64,000 bases of DNA. It comes from Epiperipatus broadwayi (taxonomy: Eukaryota > Onychophora > Udeonychophora > Euonychophora > Peripatidae). Location: NCBI GenBank assembly GCA_028023455.1, contig JAQFVV010012537.1:1366001-1430000 (forward strand), written 5' to 3'. Under the pieces are notes generated by a model. That model was not told the DNA's origin. It made no database searches and was given only the letters and a program-made list of their open reading frames with translations. Shown one piece after another: positions 16,020 to 27,837 of this stretch (the first letter of the stretch is position 1; every line of letters starts with the position of its first letter). The translations under genes were made by a program, and so were the position numbers.

Positions 16020-16276
16020 CAGCCAAAAGCAAAAACTGACAAAGCTAACAAAAGACAGTTCAACTTTAAAGGAATAAATTTTGCGGCGTCCAAAAAACAA
16101 AACTGGTGCTGCAGTAACTAGAAGAATAGCTGACCCAGTTCTGTAATTAGATACCAATCTCTGTTGTTTTTTTTTTTCATATGTCATAGCATCGGCCATG
16201 ACATGAACCCACAACCGCCTGCAAGCAACTACTTGCTTGCAAGGCAGTTGCGATGACCTCTCGGCTAACAATGCTC
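16020..16276 (-). mobile_element. tRNA-derived SINE, copy 2
   Basis: Reverse-complement copy of the SINE at 2594. On the minus strand it reads TTAGCCGAGAGGTCATCGC, AACTGCCTTGCAAGCAAG, and a B-box-like GGGTTCATGTCATG (16197-16210). It then runs through an A-rich patch (plus-strand T run near 16167-16177) into a body ending near 16020. The body contains GGTATCTAATTACAG, the counterpart of a sequence in copy 1. It is diverged and probably old. Confidence 0.65.
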
Positions 16277-17910
16277 TGCTGTTTTGCTGAAAAAATAATT
16301 AACCATTGAAATAAAATAAAGCCTTAAAATATCACTGATTACAATCATCAAATTGAAAATTAAAAATTCAATAGGATGCTATTCATGCTACATATTTTTT
16401 TATAAATAAAAGTGAGAAAAATAAAATCAACATAGTGATGCTATTGTATTTTGCAGAGAAGTAATCATGATTATTAACTGTTTATGTAAAATGGTTAAAT
16501 CACAAAACTTTTTCTTAAAAAAAAATTGTCTATAAATCACTATTTCAATTTTCTATCATTAAAACCTGTGGTTAGACTACATTTTAGATAGAGAGGTCAA
16601 AATTAGAAAGAGAAATTGATTGACTTATGATACGGCATTCAGAAACTTGGCTAAAGATTGTAATATACATAGAAACACTAACTACTGTCTGGAAATGATC
16701 ATATGTAGAAACAACTAAGAAGGGTCTTTAGCTCAGGAAATAGTCCTAATGTAATTCATAAAATTTTAAAAACAAAGTTTAATTAACAGACTCAAAAAAA
16801 AAAAAACAGAAAAAATATCCATGAAGTAAGTAACTTAGAACAACAGAAAGAAAAAATTATGTTTCTAATAGATAAAAATAAATCCTTGCAATTCAAAAAG
16901 GTATTTCCAAAGACACAGGCATAAACAGAAATGAGACAAAAAGAACCAATGAGAAGATAATGGCATTATTGTATATTGTTCAAAAAGAAAATATTCCTAT
17001 TATAGGCTGATAATGATTTGCAGGACTGGATATAAAGATTAGCGTAATTAAAAAAAATATTGCACATAAAACCAAAAGTACACTTTTTTGGATTAGTCAA
17101 GGCAAAACAAGGAAAACTAAAAATGAAGACTATAAAGCTTAACCAGAAAAGAGAAAAACTTATTGTATGCAAGATACATAAAGTGACAAGAAAGCAAGTC
17201 AAAGAAATTCTTAAAAAACTAGTTAACAAAAAATTACTAACAACTACAAAAAAAATCATTTGTGCTATTTCTATCATAATTACTAAGTCAAATAGGAGAA
17301 TGAAAATTTGTGATTATCATACATGATAAAAAAAAGTCTGAATAAAAATGTTTACCTAATACCAAATGCTAGGGAAAACTTGCGTTTTTACAGAAATCAT
17401 ATTTTGCAAAAATTAAATATAAATACATCATTCCATCAGAACTCTGTAATTTGATATTAAAATTATTAACAATAATTACATACATCAATTTTTTCATTGT
17501 AGCTATCTACTTTTTGGTATAACAACAGCTCTGAATATGTTTCAAGCAAAAATAAATACCCTGCTCCTAGATATGAATTCCAATAAGTCATCATTCACTG
17601 TGATATCAGAATAATCACAAAGTTAGTGGTGAATAAAGACTGATGAAATTCAAGGTCAACTTTTACAAACAAAAATATATATGGAATACCCAAAAATAAA
17701 ATTTCTTAGACACATAATTAGTAAAAAGGTTAAACTATTTGCTCCTGAAAAGATGTGAGCAATGCAAAATGCTTTATAATTAACGGAAGTTAGAGAGATG
17801 AAAGGTTTTTTTAGAACTTTCTAAAGGATGAAAAACAACAAATAATCAATTCATTGTATGATTTATTAAGGAAAACTCAAAAATGGATGTGAATCAAAAG
17901 ATGTATTTAT

Positions 17911-18532
17911 TAAAATTAAACAGCTCAAAACTCTCCATACAGTAGTGCCACTCAGTGCAAGCCAGAGTAATCAATGGCTGCCAGAAGGCTTGTGCATAAA
18001 ATCCCTATCTAATGCCTACTCATCCAATATCCCAGATTAGTTTCTAGCGTGTGGCTTTTGACAATGAGGAGCTTTGGATCTTAGAGCACTGCATCTAGAT
18101 CTTAGGATCTAATGCAACCCTCCAGCAGCCACTTTTTATCTCTACTTAACTACAAAACTATGATTCTAAAATTGAAAACACAATAATATTTTCAATCCAA
18201 GCCCAGACATATGACTATATAAGCTAATGATCTTGGATTGAAAATATTATTGTGTTTTCAATTTTAGACTCATAGTTTTATAGTTAAGTAGAGATAAAAA
18301 GTGGCTGCTGGAGGGTTGCATTAGATCCTAAGCTCTAAGTGCAGTGCCCTCAGATCCAAGGCTCCTCACTGATGAAAGTATTGGATGAATAGGCACTAGA
18401 TAGGGATTTTATGCACAAGCTTTCTGGCATCCATTGATTACTCTGGCTTGCACTGAATAGTACTACTGTATATGGAAAGTTTTGCCTGTTTTAATAACAG
18501 TTATGCACAAGCATAAGAAATGGTGATTATAC
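17911..18532. mobile_element. Inverted-repeat (palindromic) element, CATAA-hammerhead-like family, copy A
   Basis: Two long arms (about 17920-18205 and 18225-18480) are reverse complements of each other around a short centre. Shared blocks include AGAGTAATCAATGG, GTGCATAAAATCCC, CTAATGCAACCCTCCAGCAG and TGAAAACACAATAATATTTTC. ATGTATTTAT flanks both sides (17901-17910 and 18533-18542), a candidate 10-bp target duplication. The same family occurs at 42371-43247. The left arm holds a broken hammerhead-like core; in the right arm that stretch is partly deleted. Confidence 0.75.
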
Positions 18533-18542
18533 ATGTATTTAT

Positions 18543-19540
18543 CTAAACTAAAGCTTTCTTAAACTCACATAAGCTGCTTGTTTATTATAAAAGCAATTTT
18601 GAGGCAATAATTTTTACTTGTTTTGAATATAACATAGAAGCTGTGTTAAATCTATGTCATGTATATATCCAGAATGCTAATAGAACTGAAAAACATAGTC
18701 AGTTAAATAAAGAAACACTGGATATAATATCTAGAATAAAAAAGTTTATTAATGCTTGCACAGCTAAAAGTTTTCAAAAAAACAGACCATAATTTCTTCT
18801 TAAAGATATTCACAAGTTTAAAGTCTCCTCATCATATAAGCTCACAGATGTCTTACTGTTTAAATTTTATGCCAAAATATTCTTAAAATTGAAATATATG
18901 AAAACTAATTCAGCATTAGTTGCATTGTCTGGAATTTCTAAGAAATTGAAATCAAGAATATCAGAAGCTAAAAGTAATAACAATGATATTTCCTGATCAA
19001 CCATGTTGAATTGTAAAACAGTATCATATTGGATCAAGTGGGGTGAGGGGTACCAAGATCTAATTAAATGGATTAATGCAGAATGAACTATAAAATAAAC
19101 AAAATAACTATCACTATCCCTTGGAGTGTCAGGACAATGTTTTATATTAATTGGGGACTATGTTCTAATATTGACTATTGGATGTAAAAAGATACTTAAT
19201 TTCCCACAGTCATGACAAAATAATAAAAATGAACGCATTGATAAGAAGCTATATTTAGTGTCCTAATACTAATATAAACTCAAAACTTTAATTTAAATTT
19301 TGGCCTAAGGTCATTGAGTTGTAGTAGAACATCCATATCAATCATGCTAGTTATTTTAAGAGACATATTTTGAATATTGAATAGGAAAAAATATGATTGC
19401 AAAAAAAAAAACTAAGAATTTATGAGAAATCGTTTTACACTTAAGTTTTCCAGCCATTATTCTATATGATAATTTTACTTCTACTAAATTCAATTGATAT
19501 TTAAAAGAATGTATGGTTTAATAATGTTTTCCTGAAAAAT
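18543..19540. other. AT-rich intronic stretch
   Basis: No supported feature between the inverted-repeat element and the start of the PLE terminal repeat. Confidence 0.45.
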
Positions 19541-20380
19541 TGTAATGATGGTGTTTTAGTTGCATTTGGACTATGTCCAACATTTAATATGAGTATTGAA
19601 TGGCTTTAGAAAAATTTAACTTTACTTAAATATTCCTAATACATCCAACTTTTAGTAATAACACACAAGTTAGTATATGCACAATGTTTCAAAAGATTGT
19701 TCTCCCCTCTTTTTCAGGTGTTGCTGGCCTGACCAGTCACAGTACTAAGATGGGAATCATACCTGGACTCTGACATTCTTCAATATAGAATTTTAAGGTA
19801 ATGCTCTAACCTAGTGTTTGTCAACCTTTTTGCCATGTGACCCAATAGACTTCATGGAAATAGATCTGTGACCCAAATGTTTATTACATAAATTATAATA
19901 TAAAATAAGAGATATTAAATCAGTACTGTACTGTATATATATATTTGGATCAATTTGATAATATTTATAATGAACGAATAAGTTGTAAGTTAAAAGTTGA
20001 GTTAAAGTTAAACTAGATATTTTTAATTTAAAAGCTTAACACATTTTGTTAATTATCAAAAAATGTGTTTTCTTTTCAAATAAGGTTTTATTTATAGACG
20101 AAATACAAGCAAAAATTACAAAAATAAATTACTGTATACAGAATTTTATTTAAGTTACATACGAAAAATTTAAAAAATAGTGTACTTTGACATATGAGTT
20201 CGATTTCAATATTGTTTGAAGTTACTGTAAAAAATTTGTAAAACTGCAGCAGTAATATATTTAAATAAAATTTGCTATTAAAATATAAATTAATTTATTA
20301 ATTTTAATTATATTTATTGCAAACATATTTAAATTATGAACATAACAATGGAAAATAATTATTTAATGGCTTTGTTGTTG

Positions 20381-22153
20381 TTACTTCTTTTCAATTAATT
20401 TTTCAATTCTTGCTACAATAGAATTAGTTAAAGCTAATCTCATTGTTGAACTAACATGGAATCGATTTCTAAACTTATTTTTGGTAACAATCATTGTTGA
20501 AAATCCACTTTCAGCCAAATAAGTTGTTGCAAATTGAAGTAACAATTTTATAACCTTTTCACTAAGGATTGGATATTCATGGTTTTCTTTAAACTTTAAT
20601 TCTAAACTTTTGTCCACCGATAATTCGATTAATTTTTCTTCTTCTGATAAATTTGAGTTATGTGAATGGTGTTATTGGAAAGGATTTAAGATCCACATAT
20701 TTTTGAAATGAATATCTTCTGTAGGTGGGAAGTATTGAATAAACTTTTCTTTTAAATTTTACTGTGATTCTGAATGATTTTACTAATACCTGAAATTTCA
20801 TCATGCATTATCATTTTATCCTCAGTCATTTGTGAAACAAAGAAAACATGTCAAAACAATTGTTTCCACGTCTGTTAAACCAAAGTTCAATTTTTTTAAT
20901 AAATGCTCCCATTTTACTGCAGCAAATACAAAGATTTGTGTGACATCCTTGTAATGACAAAGTTAAATCGTTTATTAATGAAAATAAGTCAGCTAAATAG
21001 GCAACTTTGGAAAACCACACATTACTTTTAAAATATTCACTGAATACCGTTGGCTACATTTCAATTTCCACATGAAGTTCAAATAATCTATTCAGAACTC
21101 TCTCTCTTGAAAGTCATATTATGTGGGAATGTAATAATAAATTTTTATGAGCTGAACCCATTTCATCATGCATTAATTGAAATAGTCGCATGTTTAGTGC
21201 ACTCTTTTGAATATAGTTCACTGTTTGTGCACACTGATTTAAAATATCATGTAAATCTGCACACATATCTTTGGTAGTCAATTATTCCCAATGAAGAAAA
21301 CAATGGGTTATTATTAAATCTGAATGAGGAGTTTCCTTTATGCATGTTACTAAACCCCTATGTTTTCCTGTCAATGCCACAGCCCCATCGATACAAACCC
21401 CTATGCATCTTTCCCAGGAAATGTTTTTTGTTTGGAAATACCATTTCATTATCTTTAAAATTTCTTCTGATGTTGTTGAAGATTCTAATTTTAAACTGCA
21501 TAGGAAGAAATATCTTTACATGTGAGATCAATACATCTTTTATAAACTAATATTATTGCATCGTTAGAAACGTCTGTAGATTCGTCTAATTGAATTGAAT
21601 AATAATTGGATTTTTTTTATATTTCCTATTAATTGAGATTCAACATCATCAGCCAAATCAATTACTCACAGACTTATGGTGTCATTTGACAAGGGAATGC
21701 TGTTTATTTTTGATTCAAATTCATTGCCAAATAATTCTTTGCAAATATCTTTCATGCATGGCTTTAGTAACATTTCGCCTATTGTATATGCTTTTTTGCA
21801 TTTAGCAATGTGATAGGCTGCCAAATACGAACATTTAAAAAGTTTTTTGTCTGTAGATACAAATTTTGTTAAATTAGATCTATTTGTTTTAAATTCATCA
21901 CGTTTTCTTAAAAAAAATCAACAGATTTATCTTTATATTGACTATGGTTTGTTTCCAAATGCCTTAATAGTTTGTTACTTTAAAATGAAGAATTAACCAA
22001 AATAGATTTGTAGATAACACATTGTGCTAGCTCTATTCCATTTTCTTTTATAATAGTGAAACCATAATTAATATATTTTTCTTTATAATTATAAACAAAA
22101 GTGTGTGTCAATTTTGGTTTTTTCACTACTGGTTCACTCAACATAGTAGGCAT
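20381..22153 (-). pseudogene. hAT transposase (ZBED5/SCAND3-like), degenerate
   Basis: The start is at 22153 (MPTMLSEPVVKKPKLTHT). It is followed by a BED-finger-like region (AQCVIYKSILVN...NKLLRHLETNH, in which one of the usual two N-terminal cysteines is Ile or Tyr), then a catalytic region broken by several stops and frame changes (VAYLADLFSLINDLTLSLQG near 21005-20945). The C-terminal hATC dimerisation domain is intact in 20617-20381: YPILSEKVIKLLLQFATTYL, AESGFS, KFRNRFHVSSTMRLALT, RIEKL. This is the standard order for hAT enzymes of the ZBED5 group. The many disruptions make an active product unlikely. Confidence 0.85.
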
Positions 22154-22715
22154 TTCTAGTTACTTTCTTCCAAAAAAATTAAATATTTTACTTTGTTTAC
22201 TTATTATTAAACAAGGCGCAAAGAAATACAAAAAAAGACATAAATTGAAATTATGCTTTCAGTACAATGTATGTATTAATCACATACAATGAAATATAAG
22301 CATTATTTGTAAAATACAAATATAGATACTTTTTAACAAAATATAAAATTCAATTAATTTAACACAATGATATAGAAAAACAGTGTAACTATAATACATA
22401 CAAATTCATTTTTTTGCTGTTTTAACAACTACACCCTAGTTCAAACTATACACAGTGAACTGAGAATATTTCAACTGAATTCCATCACTGGCACTGGTTG
22501 ATGCTTTAGTTGCATTAATTTTCCACCACTAGCACTGGTTGAAGCTTTGGCTGCATTAATTTTAGTTGCATTTTTGGTTGCAATTTTTTGAACAATTACA
22601 CTTTGAAAATAATTGCAAAATTTAACATTATGATTATTTAAGTGCAAACTTACAATTGAATTTGAGAAAACCACACAAAGCATAGGTAGTATTATCTACT
22701 ATTTTTATTTATTAA

Positions 22716-22945
22716 TACTAATATTTTCTTAAAATGTAAAAAGATTTTTGCTATCAGATATTTATGTTTTTATTTCTTGGTGCATTTTCGTGATCCATTA
22801 AAAATTTAATGCAACCCAAAGGTTAGGAAATACTAATATTTTCTTAAAATATAAAAAGATTTTTGCTATCAGATATTTATGTTTTTATTTCTTGGTGCAT
22901 CTTCGTGACCCATTAAAAATTTAATGCAACCCAAAGGTTAGGAAA
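22716..22945. repeat. 115-bp tandem duplication at the hAT terminus
   Basis: 22716-22830 and 22831-22945 are near-identical direct copies; each ends in CCCAAAGGTTAGGAAAT. The duplicated unit therefore includes the terminal-repeat sequence, giving a doubled subterminal end. Confidence 0.9.
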
Positions 22946-23169
22946 TGCTGCTCTAACCAACTGAACCATCCTGCCAAAGGCAACAGTCAGTAGAAATTTC
23001 ATATGCTTATCTGTGAGATTCCTCCTGATTTCTTCACTTTTTCCTAAGAACATAACTGATTAGTGGTTTCTATTTATTACATATAGTCACACTAGGATGA
23101 CTTATGGGATTGTTTGCCATTATCATGTGAGCAGCTTATTTATATTTTCTACTTTGAATCTTTTCTTTT

Positions 23170-23364
23170 CTATCCAATGTTTTTGGTATTTTCCCAATTG
23201 GACATATGTTCATTGGTACATACATGATCTTCTACCTTAGACACATCTATTTTCTCTCTTCCAATCTTCAGTTTATGTTCTTGCAAACACTTTTCAATGG
23301 GATGGCTGGTCATTCCTCCACATTCACATCGTATTTCATAAATGCAATTTTTCCTTTTCAGCAT
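23170..23364 (-). pseudogene. GIY-YIG endonuclease remnant of PLE copy 1
   Basis: The minus frame begins MLKRKNCIYEIRCECG, the conserved entry to the PLE GIY-YIG domain (NCIYEIPCxCG in relatives). A short spacer follows, then EHKLKIGREK and HVCTNEH, matching the family's later Arg/His segment. The central YIGET-type strand is missing, so the domain is internally shortened. The plus-strand copy at 28820 starts with the same MLKRKNCIYEIPCECG. Confidence 0.7.
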
Positions 23365-23793
23365 TTCAAATTTAGGCTTTGTAGATGTTAGAATTCCTCA
23401 TAGTGTGATATGCATCTGGAAAGCTGTTTTGATGTTATACTGACTGCAGATTTTCCTTAATTTTTCTAATATTTTTGATATGTATGGATACACTATAATA
23501 CCAATAGCTGTTTTTTTTTTCTTTTTATGGTTCTTTTTGTTGTCTATTAACCATTTTTCATAACAGTTCTATATAAATCTTTTCTTTTTTTTTTGTATCA
23601 CTGGTTTCTAAACAAATTTATCTTGCTCTGTTCATAGTGATAGTATAACTCCATGTTTTGTGTTTCTGGTGTGATTAGATGTATAAGCTAAGTATTTTCC
23701 TGTATATATAGGTTTTTGATAAACCATAGTTTTGATTTTGCCATGAGGGAATCTTATTATAAGAAAATCTAAGAATGCCAAATTTTGTTATTA

Positions 23794-24192
23794 TTATGAT
23801 TCTATTGTGAATTTAATTGAAGGGAATATGTTGTTGATGTGTTTCCAGAAAGTTTTTAGTAGTGCTTCATCAAGTGTCCATACAACAAATGTATTGCTTA
23901 CATAGTGAAGCCAAACTTTAGGTTGATATGGAGTAGTTTTTATGTTTGTGGTTTCAAGTTCTTCCACATAAATATTACTAACCAGGGATAACAATGGAGA
24001 TTCCATAGCCATTCCTTGATTTTATTGAAACAATTCTGTGTTATATTGAAAGTAGGTTGTTTTTATGCAGAATGTTAATAGTTCCATTATACTATCAACA
24101 AGAAGATTTGTTCTGGTTTGTAAGCTATTATCACCATTTAATCTTTTCCTTACAATAGATATTGCTTCTACACATGATACTTTAATGGTCAA
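23794..24192 (-). pseudogene. RT palm remnant of PLE copy 1
   Basis: The translation gives ALSIV-type RKRLNGDNSLQTRT and GMAMESPLLSLVSNIYVEEL, then TTPYQPKVWLHYVSNTFVVW, HINNIFPSIKFTIES. This matches the PLE palm, where the usual motif is RYVDDTFV. Here the two catalytic Asp are replaced by Ser-Asn, so the fragment could not be catalytic. The copy is cut at its upstream end by the 2-kb LTR-like repeat. Confidence 0.85.
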
Positions 24193-24196
24193 TGAA

Positions 24197-26197
24197 AGTA
24201 GCCTTTAACGTAATCTGCACTACACGGGCGCCATCTAGGCATTTGAACCTAGCAAAATTTATATAGTAGGCAGATACATACGTTAAGATTCAAAAAATTT
24301 TCTTATATATATTATTCTGACCGTTTTCCCAATGTCACTAGCTCATCGAGTAGCAGAGATTTAAACATTTTTATAAGTTTTAATAGATTTGGATTCTCAA
24401 AATATATTAATATTTAAAACAATAAAATAAAAGAAGCCACTGCCAGTAATTAACACACAAATAGATTTTATTGACGCACATTTAAAATTGAGGAATAAAT
24501 TAATTTTTTTAAATTTTAACATTAATAATTTTTTTAAAATTTAAATTCACATTGCTACTTAAATAGACCGAACAGATGGATATTTAAATTTTATTTACTT
24601 TAGCATGTCGAGCATAGATTTTTTTCCACTTAAAACTTATCAAAACATTCATTCAATCTCAGACTAAAAGTTCGTAGCCAACCCAATGTCAGCTTCCAGA
24701 TATATATTTGCAACTAATGTAATATGAAGATGCTAGCATAAAACCACGCCGACAGGAATGTGCATCTGACAGCGTGATATTATTTGAAGGAAATGATCCA
24801 TGTCCAGAACAGGAAAGTGCATCTGCCTGACTAAGGAATCATGTATATAATTATTTTTAAAGAGTGCTATGTATGGGGGAGAGCGGTCTTTCTGCCGTCT
24901 TATAAATCCCTGTCCATAGAGCTAGAAGGGGCCAATGGCGCAGGAAATACATCTGCGACCATTTCAACGATATGACTGCCTCTTTGGGGTCATGCATTCA
25001 GTTGGGCACATTGCTCTGTATGCTAAACACGCTTCACATTACATTAATATAAACACCCATATATCCCTCCACCAGCATTGCCCTAACTACGAAACAAATA
25101 GCCTGAAATTAAAATCCCTTAAATTAAACATAAACGAATTTAAACAGTTATTAATCTTTATCCATGCAGCTATCTACACCCAACTTTAATTTAATACATT
25201 TTATTTAACAGATAGAAATAAATAACCTAGTTAAATACAAACATAAATAATTAAATTTAAAAAAATGGAAATGATTGAAATAGCAAACGTATATAAAAAC
25301 AAATATTTATAATTGATTTAGAGTTCTATTCTTGGTCAGATAAGAGTACATTCATTTATATTACTTTTTTTTTTGATTGATTACTTATTGACGTTATACG
25401 GTAATTATTTAAAAGAAAGTTCAATTGGTAAAAGTTTATACTTTACAGATTCTGCAGATTTTGAGGTCCATCTTCGTGATCACTTATGTAGATTGTTTGT
25501 TCTTCCTTTTTAAAAACGAAGCCGCTACTTGCCATTCCTTTTTGGTCCCTAACTGTCATAGAGAGGTCTCAGCTGGTTGTCCGGAAAATTAAATTTATTG
25601 CAGACTTCCACATCGTGAAAATCTGCAATATAGCTAGTTATAACGACATATTCATAGTCAGCTCTCAGATAACAATTATAATAATAATTTTGCTTTTATA
25701 TTTTTATTAGTCTTTTATCATCCAATCTTCGGATTCAACCGGCAAGACGTCACTAATCCTCTGGTGTTTCAATTACAGTCCGTGCTGACATTTCTGGTGT
25801 TTGCATTGGTCATTTAATTTCTTTGTACTCTCTTATCTGACCCTTTAATTTATTTTAAATGCCTCAAGGGCCAGTTTGCTTTTGAACAATCATTTAATTA
25901 ATAAGACAATCATTTCCATTTTCTAAGATTACAGAAATCAACATTATTTCTATTTCCAAAAATATCAAATCTTTATATCTTTACTTTTTTTTACAAAAAA
26001 AAAAATTACTTTCAAATGTTTTCATTTTTTAAAAATAGTTTTTAAAGTTGTCCATCATGCGATCTATATATACGTTAAACAGTTTTTAAATTTCAGTTTT
26101 TAAGTTACGTTTTTTTCTTTTTAATAAATCAATTTTTATTTACGATCTTTTTATTTTCATTTTAAAATAATGTAACGGGATATTATATTCCATTACA
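24197..26197 (+). mobile_element. LTR-like 2-kb repeat, copy 2
   Basis: Co-linear with 11015-13001 across its length and ending in TGTAACGGG...CCATTACA. It interrupts the RT of PLE copy 1: RT sequence stops at about 24192 and resumes at 26206. The left terminus lacks the TATAACGG of copy 1, so it is probably trimmed, and I could not identify a target duplication. The counterpart of the small Cys-rich frame has stops here. The frame at 24935-25189 has no recognisable domain. Confidence 0.65.
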
Positions 26198-27289
26198 TAC
26201 ATTTGTGAATAAACTTTCCAAATCAAAGCTTACCAGTAAGTCAGTTATTTCAATTTTCATGTTCTGGATTAATCCTACAAAGTGTCTAGAATCCCTGACA
26301 AAGGATTGGGTCTTGTATGCCAAAGAACTAAGAACTTTAAGAAAAAATCTTGACAAATTTTGACAAGGTGAATTTTTAGAATTAATAATAAGTCTTAATG
26401 GAATGTGATCCTTATGGATTTTAGGTAGACATAAAGATGAAGAATTTTGCTGAAATATGATATTATTTTACTTTTTTTTGAATCACTGAAATACCTGCGA
26501 TGCTTTCTGGGTAATGCTTGTAACTTATGTTTTTGTACTCAGTACCAGATTTTTTGCCACTTTTCTGTATTGGCCTGCTATGAGGAGTTTTTGTTTTTTA
26601 TTGTCATAATCACTTGCATTCATTACAATTGTTTCATTTCCTTTGTCAGTAGAGAGAAGAATTATAGATTTATATACTTTGAGACATTTAACTATTTTTA
26701 TCTCACTAAGTTATGTTTGACTTCAATTTTTTTTGCTTGTCAAGTGTTCTTTTTATTCTTTATCATAATTCTGCTGCTTCTTCTAAAGGCAATTTTTGAG
26801 TGACTTCTTCAATGGTTGCCATTATATCTAATAAAAGGACATTAGATAATGTTATGACAATGTTTAATCCACTTTCAAGAATAAAAATTTCAAGTATCTG
26901 TTAGATGTTTAGAAATGAGATTTTTAACAGATAAAGCTGATAAACTGCTTGTTATAATGACTTTTGATATACCCATGTAGGTTAGCAAGTTTGTTCTTTT
27001 AACATTTTTTTATTTTACTACTTGAGAAACTCTTGTGAAGTCTTCATCAGTAAGTTTATTTTTTAGAAAACATTCTATATTACTAATGGAATGCAAGGTT
27101 TAATACTTAGAATCTTTGAGCATTTACTCTTTCTCTTAACAGAGCTTCACTTGCTCACTGAGTACATTTTCTCAGTACCCTGGAAGTGAATTCAAGGTTT
27201 TAGTTGCAAACCTTTAGGAATTTATTCCTAAAGACTTGCATAAGAAAGTTAAATGATTTTCAACTTTGGCTTTGATATAGTATTAGATC

Positions 27290-27735
27290 CATATCGAATA
27301 TTTAGTGTTTTCCTGAAGGTTTGTGATGATGATGTTTTAGTTATATTTATACATTGGATTATTTTCATTATCTAATATGAGGATTGAATGTCTTTAGAAA
27401 AATTTAACTTTATTTAAATATTCCAAATATATTCAACTGTTAGTAATAGCACCCTATGCACAATGTTTTGAGAGGTATTATTCTCTCCTATTATTCAGGT
27501 ATTGCTGGTCTGATCAGGAACACGACTAGCATGAGAATCGAACCTGAACCCATATATTTTTTGAATATTGAAATTTTAAGGTAATGCTCTAATCACAAGC
27601 CATTTTGCCAAAGGCAACAGTCAGTAGAAATTTCATATACATATCTGGATCCTCCAATTTCTTCTTTTTTTAAGAGAAAATTAATTTAAAGATTCCCATA
27701 CATTATATCTGGTCACAATGGGGTGTTTGTGGGGT
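27290..27735 (-). repeat. PLE terminal repeat (pLTR-like) in inverted orientation
   Basis: Minus-strand copy of the 3' terminal repeat of PLE copies 1 and 2, including TTTCTACTGACTGTTGCC, a decayed tRNA-like A/B-box module, and CAGACCAGCAATACCTGAA. It lies just upstream of, and opposed to, plus-strand PLE copy 2. PLEs often carry terminal repeats in inverted arrangement, so this may be the 5' repeat of copy 2. Confidence 0.6.
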
Positions 27736-27739
27736 GTTT

Positions 27740-27826
27740 CCTTTACCAAAAAGTTTTTTATTTTTTTTCTTTTTTTTTTCTTTTTTTTAATTTTTTTTTT
27801 TTAATTTTTTTTTTTTTTTTTTTTTT
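27740..27826. repeat. Poly-T/TTTAA tract
   Basis: About 85 bp of T runs broken by short AA. It marks the truncated 5' edge of PLE copy 2. Confidence 0.85.
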
Positions 27827-27837
27827 TATACTTATCT

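Larger units (their letters stand above)
19812..22950 (-). mobile_element. hAT transposon (ZBED5-like), 3139 bp
   Basis: Flanked by an exact 8-bp duplication CTCTAACC (19804-19811 and 22951-22958), the hallmark of hAT. The ends are imperfect inverted repeats: TAGTGTTTGTCAACCTTTT on the left, and on the reverse complement of the right end CAGCATTTCCTAACCTTTGGG. It encodes a broken transposase on the minus strand and sits inside the 3' terminal repeat of PLE copy 1. Confidence 0.92.
19545..27290 (-). mobile_element. Penelope-like element, copy 1, nested and broken
   Basis: The order on the minus strand is: 5' part near 27040 down to 26420 (STDKGNETIVMNASDYDNK near 26680-26620), RT fingers (KIHKDHIPLR...NSPCQNLSR, 26420-26210), an interrupting 2-kb LTR-like repeat (24197-26197), RT palm (24192-23794), a GIY-YIG remnant (23364-23170), then the 3' terminal repeat (23130-22951 and 19811-19545) split by a hAT element. 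All frames are broken by stops. PLEs are retroelements whose enzyme joins a telomerase-related RT to a GIY-YIG nuclease. The two insertions show this copy is older than both. Confidence 0.8.

Noticed and set aside
26447-26803. 118-codon plus-strand frame as a gene
   Set aside because: It is antisense to PLE copy 1, whose minus-strand sequence explains it.
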